Origin: Drosophila persimilis
Taxonomy: Eukaryota > Arthropoda > Insecta > Diptera > Drosophilidae
Length of the DNA stretch: 64,000 bases
Assembly (NCBI RefSeq): GCF_003286085.1
Contig: NW_020825298.1
Coordinates: 13,578,001 to 13,642,000 of the forward strand
Reading direction: 5' to 3'
Shown here in pieces: positions 13,051-25,489 of the stretch. A program made the position numbers and the translations under genes. Numbering within the stretch: position 1 is the first letter of the stretch; each line of letters begins with the position of its first letter. The notes under the pieces were generated by a model. That model made no database searches. It had not been told where the DNA came from and saw only the letters and a program-made list of their open reading frames with translations.

Positions 13051-13755
13051 AAAAATTGTCCCCGCCCTCTACCGCCCACACAAAGAACGAAAATGTGTGG
13101 CGTCCACAATTTTGAAGAAAACTTAGCAGTGACTCACAACGTTCCACCTCGTTTTTACATCGTCACTGTTTTAATTTCACTAAAAATGTTTGAAATTATT
13201 TTTTTTTACTATTTTATGACCAGACTTAATGGTTTTACCTTAACGAATAACCGGAGAATTAAAAAAGATACAATATATATAAAGTACATAGACGTGGGAA
13301 AGGGTACATTTTCAGGACAATTGCGTGACAAAGCTCTGTTTAGAAAAATTGTTGTCTATGAAACTCTTAGCTAACCCTTATTTTATTTTTCGTTTATTGT
13401 ACGGCCAATATATGTGATTATAATCAGAGTAATTAAACCAATTAAACCAGCTAATCATTCAAATGCACGTGTTTTTGTCATAGTTTTAAGTGATAAATAA
13501 AGTAATATAAAATCTTTAAATTTTTTTTGTAAATTATACAGAAAATAATATGTTTCAGTATACACTATACTATAACCAAACCACAACTATCACGCACTCA
13601 CTTCTGCGTTTTTAGCCAAAACGGCTCATTAACGTTTCTAGGTGCTGGTGTTTTCAAAAAATGTTGTCATATGTTTCATTTACAAAATTGATGTTTAACG
13701 AATTAATAATTCGTCGTCGTTAAAGGTATTTCTTGAAAAACATATAGATAGCTGA
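13051..13755. other. AT-rich gap between ppk and the retroelement debris
   Basis: An open frame at 13093-13374 (+) has low-complexity, AT-driven composition and no recognisable domain. I see no gene here. Confidence 0.4.
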
Positions 13756-13759
13756 GATG

Positions 13760-14725
13760 AGTCTAGTACAGCAGAAGGTAGGGCATGCCCCTCGGCGTCG
13801 ATATCCTGTGACTGCAACAGGCAACCCGAGGTAGTGGATTGCTTGTCTGATAACTCGTAGAATGCCACAAACAGAAAGAGGCTTTATAGGTTCTGGGACC
13901 GGGAACCAGATGCGGAAGCTTCGGCTTTATTGGTCCCTCAGTATCGGAGGTAGAGTTGGCTAGTGTCTTTTCTCGCTTTGGGATCAATGAGATGCCACAG
14001 AAGATCTAGAAGTCACGGATCTTAACATCCGGGGACCTTCAGGTGTACCACCTGCCTCAGTTCATTCGGCGACTTAGCCATCTACCCCGCGAGAGAAATG
14101 ATCCTAAAGAAAAAGCACGAGTACAACGTACTGAGGTAGTAATAGCTGCAACTAGCCACCCATGCAGGCGGAGACTACCCCCCAGAGCGCAGCTGTTATG
14201 ACTGCAGCGAAGGATCAACGTGCAACTTCATCGCCAGCAGTAACTGGCATGAGCGCGACGGTGGGAAAACGCTCAGCGTCGTCGTCTGCGAAAGCGGAAG
14301 GAAGACAAATTGACACCGACAAGCAGAGAGGGAAGACCACACCTCAGACGCGAATAGCGGCCTTCTGGACAAAACCAGTGGAACCGACTGGCCGGCATCC
14401 AAGTTTCAAGCTGCAGAGAACGGATGACTCCACAAAAGCTTCCAAGTTGAAAAGGGTGAACCCAAAGTGTGGCCAGCCCTAGAACGACGCTGCAGGCATC
14501 CAACATCGTCCCCGGTCCTCCGGAGGTGAAGATCTCGGACGTCGACTGGCTGACGGCGGAATCAAATATTCTAAGAGCTGGACTACTGAAGGAGCCCGTG
14601 TTTTCGCAGACAACCCGGTTGTATGTGAGTTTAAAGTCCTTAAGTGGTATAAGGGAGTCAGAACAGTGACTTGTGGGAACGAGAAAACTCTTGAGTTTGA
14701 ACCACAGTTCAACGCTTTGTTTAAC
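13760..14725 (+). mobile_element. GC-rich decayed element, probably retrotransposon gag remains
   Basis: Base composition is abruptly GC-rich against AT-rich surroundings. A 106-codon frame (14162-14482) encodes an Ser/Thr/Ala/Lys-rich, gag-like polypeptide, and short coding-looking stretches continue to about 14710 in shifting frames (for example VCEFKVLKWYKGVRTV). No family was identified. The composition, broken frames and adjacent LINE reverse-transcriptase remnant suggest old mobile DNA. Confidence 0.45.
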
Positions 14726-15010
14726 TTTGGCTAGGAGCGGCGCTTTACTTGGTAAGCCAAGAAATTGTTTCGTGGTAAAGAATGTTCTGTTTTCCTACAG
14801 GTACTGCAGTCTATCCCACTTGCAACATCTCTGCAAATCACTTATATCTCCAGCTCAGCATGGATTTATAAGGCGACGATCAAATACAACAAATGTATTA
14901 TTGCTTATCTCTGTAATCATTAAAGGCTTGCCAGGAATCTTATAGACTTGCAGATTTCCCTCGACTTCAGTAAAGCATTCGGCTCTGTAAACCAACCAGC
15001 AGGCCATAGG
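14726..15010 (+). mobile_element. Non-LTR retrotransposon reverse-transcriptase fragment
   Basis: The plus strand reads SPAQHGFIRRRSNTTNVLL and then, after a frame change near 14940, a phrase close to the family's 'FSKAF(D)SVN' motif. These are neighbouring conserved blocks of LINE reverse transcriptases of the Jockey type. Stops and shifts make it non-functional. Confidence 0.65.
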
Positions 15011-15569
15011 AATATTTGTTTAGTTTCCACGTTTTTCCTTTCGTGATCAGACATAAGAACTTTACTCTTGCACTTCTGGCATTTTTTTGGCAAATTTGCA
15101 CAGTCGATTTCTGTCAACGAACACTCATTAGAATACATTTTGATGATTTCAAGTAAGTAACTTCTACACCATTTTAACAATTTATTAAAACACAACCGTT
15201 GTTTTATAGTCTTTATTTCATCTGCCTCTTTATTTCTCAGGCTCCCGCCTTGCCTTACATATAATCCTATTCACACTGACCACTATCCACCATTAATTTT
15301 TGGGATAGTCCGTCAGGTTTTGATTTTTCGAAATGCTCTCGTTTATTCCCATTCCTATTTAAATATACATACTAGATACTTTTTTATTATTAGTATTTTG
15401 TAACCATTAAATAATAGACCCAAAGTGGACTATTTGACATGATAATATAGCGGATGTGCGAGGTTTCCAAAATGATTCCGTAGTTATAAAATTCCGATGA
15501 AAAAGTTTGTCAAAACGGACCGAATTGCAAAACGAAAATGGAACGTTTTGGAACGTTGGTGTTTCATAC

Positions 15570-15663
15570 TGTGACGGTATATAAAAAAAAAGTTGAAGTA
15601 TGTTTTGGTATATTTCTGATGGTTAGACGACTGCATTTTATTAATAAGTCCACGGTCACACTG
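15570..15663 (+). promoter_or_regulatory. Motif 6 plus Motif 1 core promoter of the Harbinger-derived gene
   Basis: GGTATATTTCTGATGGTTAG (near 15606) is followed by AATAAGTCCACGGTCACACT, with Ohler Motif 1 GGTCACACTG at 15654-15663, about 50 bases before the chosen start codon. The same sentence of motifs precedes Art2 (to 48452) and Cog4 (to 59647). Motif 1 is bound by M1BP in Drosophila and marks broadly expressed genes. It implies transcription starts near here, downstream of the first ATG of the open frame. Confidence 0.75.
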
Positions 15664-15711
15664 AATGAAGGACCCCCTAAAATTAAACTTCGAAAAGTGG
15701 AGACAGAAAAA

Positions 15712-17572
15712 ATGAAAGATATAGAATCATTTGAACGGTCTTTAAGAGACTTTCAATATGTCGAAAACTTTCGAAGATTTCCGTTCTCGCCAGATATAAT
15801 TAAAAGAACGGTTAACTGTACAAGTAGGAAACAGCATAAACGATTTAACCCGCTATTTCATCTAAACGAACACCAATTCCGACAAAAATATCGGTACACC
15901 AAGGAAAACATTCGCCGTATTATTGAGATTGTTCGGGATGACCTCGAGATTGATTGTTATGAACCAATGGAAAGAGAGCAAGTACCTATAGACCTGCAAA
16001 TTTTATCTGCGATTCGATTTTGGGGTGGAACTGAGGTATGTATACCTGAAGATGTGTACATACAAACAGACATACGTATGTAAGCAATTAAAGCATCCAA
16101 TGTATTGGACCCATATCCGAATGGGTCAAGCATTCCCATACTTTGTGTCCTGGAAACTATTCACATCTTAATCCATCAAATTAATCTTATTTTAATCTGA
16201 CTACAACAGATTTTTCCAAGTTGGACCAGACTATTATAGTACTGCTACTGAAAGGAATATTTCGATAACTTATTAGATGTACTCCGTAGCACCCTTTGCA
16301 CGACCTTTTCCGCTCCCAATCCACTATAAACCCACATTTGTTAACACGAAGGGCTCAATGAAATTCTTATTGATGGACGTCATATTAATGTCCACGAATT
16401 GTCCAATTATTTCTCTCACAGCAGCACAGCATGACCAGTGGTGGGCTAAAAAGCACCCCCCTTATCAATCTGGAGCGCTTCCAAATGTCCGCAAATCTTT
16501 TTTTATTCCCTTTGCAAGTCTTCAGCTTAAATTGGTAGGAAGTGACTTGAAATGAAATCAGCAATTTGAAACACCATTTCAACAGCGCCCTCCAAACTTG
16601 TTTACATTACATTAAAACTAGCTTCTTAATACATAAGTCGAATTATAACTTGTAACAGGCTAGTTGTATAATATATGACCTATATATGCATTTTTTTTTC
16701 AACAGCATCCCAAATTGACGGCAATGGCGCATGGTGTAAGCTTAAGAACGTTGAAAAAAATCACTCGACGCATTGCTTCGGTGTTATCATCGAAAGCATC
16801 GCGCTACATAAGAATGCCTGCAACACTTTCCGAAAAGGAAAGAATGATGCGTTCGTTCCAAGAATTGGCAAATATGCCGCAAGTGATTGGTACACTCTTA
16901 CAGACAAGAGTAAGATTTCAATCAAAAGATCCTCGAGTTCATGATGTAAGGCAATCCCAAGAGAACGCCAGAGAGGTTGTTCATATGCAACTTGTTTGTG
17001 ATGCGGACCATAAAATAAGAGACTTGGATATACGACTGGTAGAAGAAGTTTCTCTAATCACCGATACAAAAATGTTCTCTTTATCAAAAATAAAGGAGCG
17101 GTTCGAACAAAACGAATTTCGTGGGCGTATACTATTGGGAAACGAATCGTTTTCTTGTTCTTCTTGCCTCTTCACTCCTGTGAAGCTTCCACAAAGTCTA
17201 GCGGAAGAGCTTTATAACCATGCCCATTCGATTACATATGCGTCTGCAAGAAAATGCCTTAATATATTGATGTTTCGATTTGGTATTCTCGGCAGTGAAG
17301 TATTTGGATCGTTCGGTTCAGCAAAGCAAACAATTACTGCTCTAGCTATACTCCATAATATGGCAATGGATTGGTCGGATCCCAGCATTGGTAAGATAAT
17401 ATTTTCAAACCTCGATTTTTATATATATTTATAATAAGAACAACTTTACTCCTTAGATACGGAAATCAGCATTTCTCCTTTTAAATCATTCAATTCTTTA
17501 AATGGGATATCAATGCCTGGGGAACATAGCAATAGAAGAAAATTTATAAAAACTCATTTTGGATGCAAATAA
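15712..17572 (+). CDS. PIF/Harbinger transposase-derived (HARBI1-like) protein, probably domesticated
   Basis: Coding join(15712..16035,16706..17390,17457..17572), 374 residues, no internal stops, canonical introns. I start at 15712 because the Motif 1 promoter element lies inside the longer open frame (from 15538). The N-terminal part contains the helix-rich HARBI1 region (FRQKYRYTKENIRRIIE) followed by a helix-turn-helix-like stretch (HGVSLRTLKKITRRI). The nuclease domain keeps its frame: PQVIG, then LVCDAD, then LLGNESF, LFTPVKLP, ELYNHAH and FRFGIL. However the usual first Asp after 'VIG' (GAIDCTH type) and the Asp of the usual LLGDSGY block are not Asp here, so DDE cleavage is unlikely. 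No inverted repeats were noticed around it. Host genes made from PIF transposases are known in Drosophila (DPLG genes). The alternative is a recently dead transposon. Confidence 0.82.
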
Positions 17573-17699
17573 AAAATATTGTTTTCCATTTTCAAATCGT
17601 AAAGATGTGTCACTTAATTTTTCTTGACCTTGAAACATTTTTATAAGATAACTAAATTATCGATGAGCAAGTCTGCTCACCTGACCACCGAAGGCCGAA

Positions 17700-18245
17700 G
17701 AGCACTTTCTTGCCATCCCTCTCTGCCTACTGTTTCTTAAACGTCATGGATTGTAAGTGTCGCTTGCTAGCAACAAGAAGTACAATGACCCCCTTAACTA
17801 CTGCCATCGCAGCAACAACATTAACCGCAACGTTCTTCGTCACAAACAGTCCACTGCATTCCCAACTTCTGCAACGCAAGCGAAAAATCATCGAATAAGT
17901 GTTCATTCCGGTTTCAATTCCGGCAATAACAAGGCAAGCAAAAGAACCAGAACAAAGCTGTCCTGGCTAGTCAGACCGGACTGAATTGAAACATTCAAAT
18001 CAAGAGAAAAATCAACCTTCAAATGTTACAGTTCACTAACTTAAAAATAAACTGTGGAAGCTCAAATCACATAGCAAATGTGACCCCAAACAACATAAAC
18101 CTGTTTCCGTTGCTGGTTGATAAGCGAACGATCAGCTTACAGAAGCTGGAGAAGGTACCAAAAAGAAGCCAAGGACTCGACCAATATACATCCGGGAGAA
18201 AAGCTTTAGCGCGCTAGTTAAAAAGAAGAAGAGGAAGAAAGAAAC
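17700..18245 (+). mobile_element. Jockey-type LINE ORF1 (gag) fragment, broken
   Basis: Frames on the plus strand give an Asn/Ser/Lys-rich stretch and then, near 18175-18235, RPIYIREKSFSALVKKKK, which resembles the '(P)PIYIRE.SS.LV..L' block of Drosophila Jockey-clade and telomeric retrotransposon gag proteins. Frames are interrupted, so this is a remnant. Some G/C-rich sequence of unknown origin continues to about 18930 without a recognisable product. Confidence 0.5.
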
Positions 18246-19254
18246 AAATTTACAAACATGCTAAATTCAGGTGGTGGTAAATGTTGAGCCACTGAGCTTC
18301 TTCAGAGGCGTAACTCGATTGATTCACATAGTCACAAATAGCAACAAAAAGATTTCGATATAGTGCTTTACTTGTTTTATTTCGATTTGTAATGTTATGA
18401 AGACAGCCACTGTGCCAGACGCCGGAACTTGTGCTTGCGATGACGATCGGTGTAGATGTGTCTTCTGCTTTTCCGATTGGAAAGATGACGAAAGTCGAGA
18501 AAGGCCGATAAAGAAAGTAAAACCGCAAGGCAGAAGCAAGCAAGCGATAACATGCGCTAAGAGATGCGGATGGAAAAGAGCAAAGCAAAGGGAATTATAA
18601 TTTTGGCACCTAATCCTAAAAAGTTCATGCTGGGCGTAGTTGACCCACATAAGGATAAGCACATAAGGCGAAAAGTACGGATAGGTCTTGAAGGAATCGC
18701 AAAGTCCATCTGATGTATTGTTGTCAAACGCCTTGGACCAAAACTTGATGAACGCTAAAACACCCCTAGCTTTATTAACTCGGCTATATGGCTGTTATAA
18801 CCGAAACTTTGATATTCTATACTCATCAGCAGCTCTTTGGTGATGGTGAACAATGCCAGTGGGAATCGAGGTTTCACATCTGTTCCTACCGTTCCCCTGA
18901 GCTGTGTGGGAAAAGGGTATAAATAAAAAATTCGACAAAATTATTAAAATATGAATGAAATATTCATATAAAATTTATATATTAATATTAATTACCTAGC
19001 TAGAGTTTAAAAACAGTTTTCCGCTCAGAAAATACATGGAAATACATACGCCATTCAGTACACCAACACTTATGAACATACATGCATATATTATGTGTGT
19101 ACAAAAGCACCTCACAAGAGCCATAATTATTTGATTAGCTGAACAATTTTGCGCTTAAAAATCTTCCCCATTCCTTTTGAACTCCTCCTGTATAAAAGTT
19201 CATCAATATGTTTCAGAAAAATATATGTATACAATATCAATGTTCAATTTTCCC
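18246..19254. other. Gap before TTLL4, nothing assigned
   Basis: A short plus-strand frame at 18397-18600 is Cys- and Lys/Arg-rich but matches nothing I know. The rest is AT-rich. Probably more transposon debris up to about 18920, then the upstream region of the TTLL4 gene. Confidence 0.4.
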
Positions 19255-19345
19255 GCTCGATACTATCGATGGTGAACCGAAACAATCGACGGTCGGCTCA
19301 TTTTTCAACCATCGATAGTATGGATAGCCCTATCGATTTTTTCCC
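19255..19345 (+). promoter_or_regulatory. DRE-rich promoter region of the TTLL4 gene
   Basis: Three TATCGAT cores occur in 80 bases. The first two form a 14-base inverted pair, ATACTATCGATGGT at 19260-19273 and ACCATCGATAGTAT at 19308-19321, with the third at 19331. DREF binding sites of this kind mark broadly expressed fly promoters. The first plausible coding exon starts about 290 bases downstream. Confidence 0.7.
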
Positions 19346-19636
19346 ACCTCTTCCTAATTCATTAGTTCAATTTTTTTTTTCATAGTGTGCGGAGTTTTTG
19401 ATTTATAGAATTTTGGAAAAAAACGTTACTTACAGAGCATTTATTAAACAAAAATATTGAAAATTAGTTACAATTTCCTACAGACTTTTCTTTAGTGTCG
19501 AATAATATAATTTAGGTAAGTTTACATTCAATTCTCAGATTACCGTTCTAATTTTGTATCCTCGTGTTTTTAGGTTGGATCTGCAACCTTGTTTAAAATA
19601 TATGCTATTGACCTATATACATACACATGTATATAG

Positions 19637-22600
19637 ATGAGTGGAGTGCCTAAAAGAATTACCACAGCAAGCAAAAGCGCGGTGTCTATCAAAGTTCTTC
19701 CACACGGTGGCACACAGCAAAAGATAAGGTCACATATTTGCAATCAAGTAAGTTTTTGTATATTTGACCTGTTTATAGTATGGAATCGATGACTTCGAGA
19801 CTTAATGGTAACCAAAATTATCAATTAACGTACATTTAAATTTTGGTGTACATTCATTTGTGCTAATTGTACATTGATGAGATTATTGGCGATGTTATTA
19901 CATTATTTAATTCTTAGATATCTTTAAACCAAAAAAATATCTATATATGTTCCAATAAATCATTCACATTAATTAATTTTAGGGGAAAAAAATATGCGCA
20001 TAAAACATACATGTATTGATTTACGGCATCAAAGGACAGACTATTGCTCCTACGTGGTTATGTACACGTTTTCTTTCGCCTCATAACTATATGACTACAA
20101 TTCGACATGCATAACAAAAGCGATTATTACTTGACAAATTCAAATAACAACAAAAGTACCAAGAAAGAAAAATCAGTACCACATTACAGTAGTGTGGACA
20201 ATACATTTAATTATTACAATAACGCAAACGTAAGTGGTGCCAGCTGGAGCCGGCAAAATCAAAATCTGCCATCAAATCAAGAATCTACAAAGGAGGCCGT
20301 TCTCAAGAATATATCTAGATCGAACTACCGTCAGGCACCTGGCCATTGGGGCCTCGATTCTGCGTGCTGTGCTGCCGATCAACGAAGTAATATCGGTGTG
20401 GCGTTATCAAACAAGAGTCGAGGATACATCTACCAGCCAGTTCGTCAAGCAGAAGAATATTTAAATGGTACACAGCACAACATGCGTGACTATATCGCCG
20501 GCAACGATGAGCCAAGGGTGCTAAAAACAGATATTTTCGCGGAACAGGAACAAAAGAACTGGAAAGCAAGAACAACTCGTAGAACTGATTATCTGGAAAA
20601 TATCCCAGATAGAGATAACGTCCAGAATTCTCCATCGCCAGAACCAACATGGGAATCTATACTGTAATTTTGAAATTCATTTTCTGTTATTGTCCTGCTT
20701 GTAATTACATTCCTCTAATACACGCACACAGTAGTATTTCGTTGGGAAATGTCCACTTAAAATACGTCTGAAAAAACCAAAACAAGAAATATGTTCGAGT
20801 AAAAGTAAACCTCTTGAATGCATACACATTTACAAACATTAAAACCACATATACATATGACATGTATACTCTTCCTTATACATATACTGTATGATACTTG
20901 CAAAATTCTCAAATATACATATATTAATTTTGTAAAATTAATAACACTTTCTTTTCTATATATATTGCAGATCAGAAGCACCTACGCCGTATCATACGAC
21001 AAGCCAGCACTACGAACACTATTTTTCATATTTTTATAACCGTGGAACTAAAACAGTGTCGAATCTTCCGTCAGTCACAAGTAACCGAAAACTGCCAATG
21101 ACTGAATTTCAAAACTCCCCAGGTCGACGAGACCCTCGGGATGTTAATGCGACCACTGCCGGTCAAAGAGAACCATCAAAGAACGTTGGTCGTAATTCGC
21201 CATTCGAAAAACACGTGCTAAAGGAAAAATTACCCAGTAATTATTTGTCTGTCGATTATAGCGACAATGGCTGGGCAGAAGCTGTAGATTATCCTGAATC
21301 TTTGCTGAAGAAGACTGGAGAAGAATATCTGGATATAAAAGATTTATATGACTCTGAGGCTATTGTAGAAACTCAATTCGATCCTAAACATCGTCGCTTT
21401 AGATTGTCTGAGAATAAGCGAGCTGATTCAGCTAATAACAACAATGAAAGTACGGAAAAACCTTTAGATCAGAAGCCGCCACGTTTGCCTGTGAATCAAA
21501 AAAAAACCAAAGGAACCACATCTTCCGTTAAAAAGTCATTGACCACGGTTCACAAAGTCTTGTTGTACAGTACCCAAAGTCCGCGAATGGGGCGCAAGCA
21601 ACAGTTCGCGACACATCGAAATTTAAACGCGAAAAACCAAATCTCCAAGTCACTGGGAGCCGAAGACGAGTTTCCCACAGTTCTATTAGTTGATCCTGAA
21701 TCCAAAGATGAAGTCTTTCGAAGTCATGTAGACTCCGATCGGAATCCTGATTTCGACGATGACGACGACTTGGACAATAGTAAGAGTATTCAAAGTTACT
21801 TCCTTTAATACGATTTCTCTATTCAATGTTAAATTTTTAGTTTCAAATTTCGACGAAAGTGACACTGAAAGCTTGATCTCCGACGCTGAAGATGGCTACC
21901 GGGCCCATGCTTATAAGCTTACGCATTCCGTGGATAGATTTACATCACCCCAAAGCACACCAAGTTTGTTGTCGGATCAGTCTTCTGAATCTGACCTTAA
22001 GAATCCAGACTCGCTCTTGGTACCCAGTTTATTTCCCTACGTACCACCGTATTTGTCCTTCTCATCGAACACAACAAAGGGTCCAAGGGTTCCGCCGGAG
22101 CTCCATAGAGTGCTCAAGTGGCGGGTTACCAACATAATGCCTAAAGTTGTGCGCCTGATTCTAGCCAACAGCGGAATGCGAATGTTAAAGAGTAAGTTAT
22201 ATTTGTACTTCATTATAATCAAATTAAAATTAATCAAGAAATTCACAGAAACCAACGATTGGATGGGAGTGTGGGGCAAGCATTTAAGGTCGCCTTGTTT
22301 CAAGACCATCCGTTCATATCAGAAAATAAACCACCTGCCAGGCTCCTTTCGCATAGGAAGAAAGGATTCCTGCTGGAAAAATTTGCAAAGGCAGATGACC
22401 AAGCACAGCAACAAAGAGTTTGGCTTCATGCCACGAACATACATTATCCCCAACGATCTATGTGCATTACGCCGGCATTGGCCAAAATACTCACAGCGCA
22501 ATACTAAGTGGATTATCAAGCCACCGGCCAGTGCGCGAGGGGCTGGTATTCGCGTGATTAATAGATGGGGACAGATCCCAAAGCGAAGACCACTTATCGT

Positions 22601-23867
22601 GCAAAAGTATGCCAAACAATGCATATAAATTGTATATTTAGTTAATGGTTATTTTTGCTGTCTTATAGATATATAGAGCGTCCACTACTTATTAATGGTA
22701 GCAAATTTGACTTGCGTCTGTATGTGCTCGTTACATCCGTAAACCCGTTGAGAGTTTTCATGTATCACAACGGCCTGGCTCGATTCGCTTCAGGTATGTA
22801 CCTTCCACAAACCCCTTGAGGAGTATGTATATTTGATTTGATGATTTTCGTATCCACAGTAAAGTACAGTTCCAGGGCAGACACTTTAGGCGATAGGTGC
22901 ATGCATTTGACAAATTATAGCATCAACAAGTTCTCTTCTAATTACTCAAAAAATGAAGATGTAAATGCCTGCCATGGTCATAAATGGACCATAAAGTCTC
23001 TGTGGACATATTTAGCTAACCGAGGGGTCCGAACGGACTGTCTGTGGGAAGCCTTGAGAAGTTTAGTTCTGCGGACCATTCTAGCTGGCGAGAATGGTAT
23101 AAATAGTATGATTAGAGCAAACGTTGAATCAAAATACAGCTGCTTTGAGCTGTTTGGCTTTGATGTAATTTTGGACTCAGATTTAGTTCCGTGGCTATTA
23201 GAAGTTAATATATCTCCAAGTTTACACTCTGAATTGCCATTGGACTCCCATGTCAAGGCCCCCCTTGTACAAGGTGTGCTAAACACGGCACTGTATAACG
23301 TAAGCTATAAAATGGACTTTTTTAAATCTGCATTCCTCTAACTAAACATTGTAGGTGCCTCCAAAACTGACTCAAGAGAAGCAAAAAGAGCTAGCTGCCG
23401 AACTCTCTTTTCCAAGTGGCACACCAATGTGTTACGATAAGCGACTCTACATAAACTATTTATCTCGCGAAGAGAAGGAAAAGCATAACACATTCACACG
23501 AAAGTCGATGGACGATAGGAATGAGGTAAGGATTAACTTGCGGCTTCCATGTTAGCATACATTTTCAAAATGTAACATTTTTTAACAGTACATAGACGCA
23601 ATTCTGCATAAATTAACTCCTGATGATGTACGATGTCTCATCATTGCGGAAGATGAGTTGGCACGATGCGCACCCCTAGAACGTATCTTCCCAACTGATC
23701 AAACTCATAAGTACCTAAAATACAATGATACCCCACGATACTACAACCGTCTGTTAGATGCCTGGGAGTCGCGCTACGCAAACAATCGTGCGGAGGGCAT
23801 CGCATTGTTACGAGACTATTGTCAAAACAAATATCATCTCCAAGTTCCAACATCTCCAAACAAAAAG
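19637..23867 (+). CDS. Tubulin polyglutamylase TTLL4 homologue
   Basis: Exons I can phase are 20107(or an acceptor nearby)..20663, 20971..21779, 21841..22191, 22249..22606, 22669..22793, 22860..23299, 23355..23525, 23589..23867. A likely first exon (19637..19747, [10 protein letters not shown]...) ends with a strong donor, but its phase does not fit a visible acceptor, so the 5' join is unresolved. About 500 residues of low-complexity, charged N-terminus precede the TTL domain (from ~22050): [30 protein letters not shown], the ATP-grasp lysine in [40 protein letters not shown], and the metal-binding stretch [28 protein letters not shown]. Such enzymes add glutamate side chains to tubulin on ciliary, axonal and sperm microtubules. 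The last visible donor at 23868 means at least one more exon follows; a short exon ending at once (near 24512) or more distant exons are possible. Confidence 0.87.
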
Positions 23868-24960
23868 GTAAGTTTTTCCCCATTAATAATTTTTCTATAT
23901 ATAAACGTTAAGAAGCTGTGGATAGGTTCGGCATAATTTTTAATTTATTTCCATATTGGAGTTTATAATTTGTTCGGTGCTTAGTCCACCATAAATAATG
24001 TGGATATACGTATATGTATTTCATATATTTAAAATGTAGACACTAGGTTGTTTCTACAACAATTAAAGGGATATATTCAAATCAGCTTTAATATTCTTGA
24101 CTCTTGTTAAATTTTGAGGGATGTTGGAGTGTTATGCAATCGTTCCTTTGCCGCTGCCGTGCTCTTTATCAGCGTAAGTTTTATGTCTTGACCACATACA
24201 GAGTCATCGTATCTATAAAACTCGAATGTCTGTAGATAGAAATTGCTAGTACGCAGAAAATTTGTTGTTCAGAAACGCTTAGTTTTCCTTTACCAGTCTG
24301 TAGTTTGACTTTACAGTCTATAGTCATTGTCTATAAATGAAATCGAGTTGTGTCAAAGCGCAACGTTTGCTCTTCGATTTTTTGTTTTCATTACATATGT
24401 AATATTTATTTCATCACACCTTTTTTGAAAATTAAGTACATACAGTCATGGAAAAAATAATGGAAACGAACGGCGGAATTCACATTTAAAACCAATGTTC
24501 TTCCTTTCAGGATAATTGAGCTTCATTTTAGTTTTATCTTTTGGGATATTTATTCAGAAACATTAGGTTTTTAAACACAAGTGGATTTACAAAATTATGT
24601 ATGTATATGCATATGCTCCGAGCACTCGCCCATATATTTAGACTGCAAAATGATTGTAACGGACTCATTAAACTTTGCATAGGCTGTATTATGTGCCTAG
24701 ATCAGTGGTCGGTCAAAATCGCATGTTTTGGAACTAGGTATGTGATATGTCTACGCACTCAAGTGCACTGTAAAACATGTAAATGTGTGATCACTGCATT
24801 GGAGATCCTTTCACTAGCATATAATGAGGTGTCGTATTTTGGGTAATTCTCTTCCCTTTTGTTAAGGATAAAATAGTTCCTTGTTTATGTTTTCGAATAT
24901 TAAGATATAATCCATCCACGACAATTAAATAATATACAGGCCAACAATAAGCAGTTAAGT
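23868..24960. other. TTLL4 3' region, terminal exon not resolved
   Basis: The intron opened at 23868 must end downstream. A well-formed acceptor (TGTTCTTCCTTTCAG) lies at about 24510 and would add only two codons before a stop. A second, near 24200, would add about sixteen. Neither can be chosen from sequence alone. Confidence 0.35.
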
Positions 24961-24982
24961 TTCCAATTTTCATACTAAACTT

Positions 24983-25486
24983 TTTTCTTTGGTCAGTATT
25001 TGAATATAATCCTGCATAGAATAAACAGCTCGCAAAGCTGTATTAATTCTGTCAGAGCGGTCAATCCGGTCAGAGATGCCTGCTAAAAGTTGTCGAGTCG
25101 GGCTATAATTTTTGAGTGGGTTACTTGGACCAAAAGGAACATTTTTAGAGCCTGAGACCTGAAAATTACAGTTTTATAAATAAAGCCTAGACCCACATCT
25201 CTATGTCAGCGCCATAGTTAGTTTGCCTTCTTCATGGCACTAATATGATTGTGTGTGGAATGGCGAAGCTAATTGTACGTACAAAATATGTAAATGTATA
25301 AACAACACGTCCACATCGGGATTCAAGATGCGCAGTACTCGCCACAATTTTATTTAGTGATCTGAATACTTTTGAATCGATAAGATTTGAACACATTGTG
25401 GTGGAATTGGCAGCGTTAAGTATATACATGAATCGTTTTGATACTGTGCACGTCGTTATTGCTGACTGTTAACATGACTGACTCTA
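24983..25486 (-). CDS. Unrecognised coding segment, minus strand
   Basis: The minus strand from 25159 down to 24983 is open and protein-like (VPFGPSNPLKNYSPTRQLLA, then DRIDRSDRINTALRAVYSM), begins at a good acceptor (AATTTTCAG) and ends at a stop. An upstream exon at about 25486-25289 (CSNLIDSKVFRSLNKIVAS) would join through a GTACGT donor in the same phase. No domain is recognised and no start codon is certain. It could be the 3' part of a small fast-evolving gene lying in or beyond the TTLL4 3' intron. Confidence 0.4.
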
Positions 25487-25489
25487 GTA

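Noticed and set aside
15538-15711. Longer N-terminus for the Harbinger-derived protein from the ATG at 15538
   Set aside because: The Motif 6/Motif 1 promoter elements lie inside this extension, so transcription most likely begins after it.
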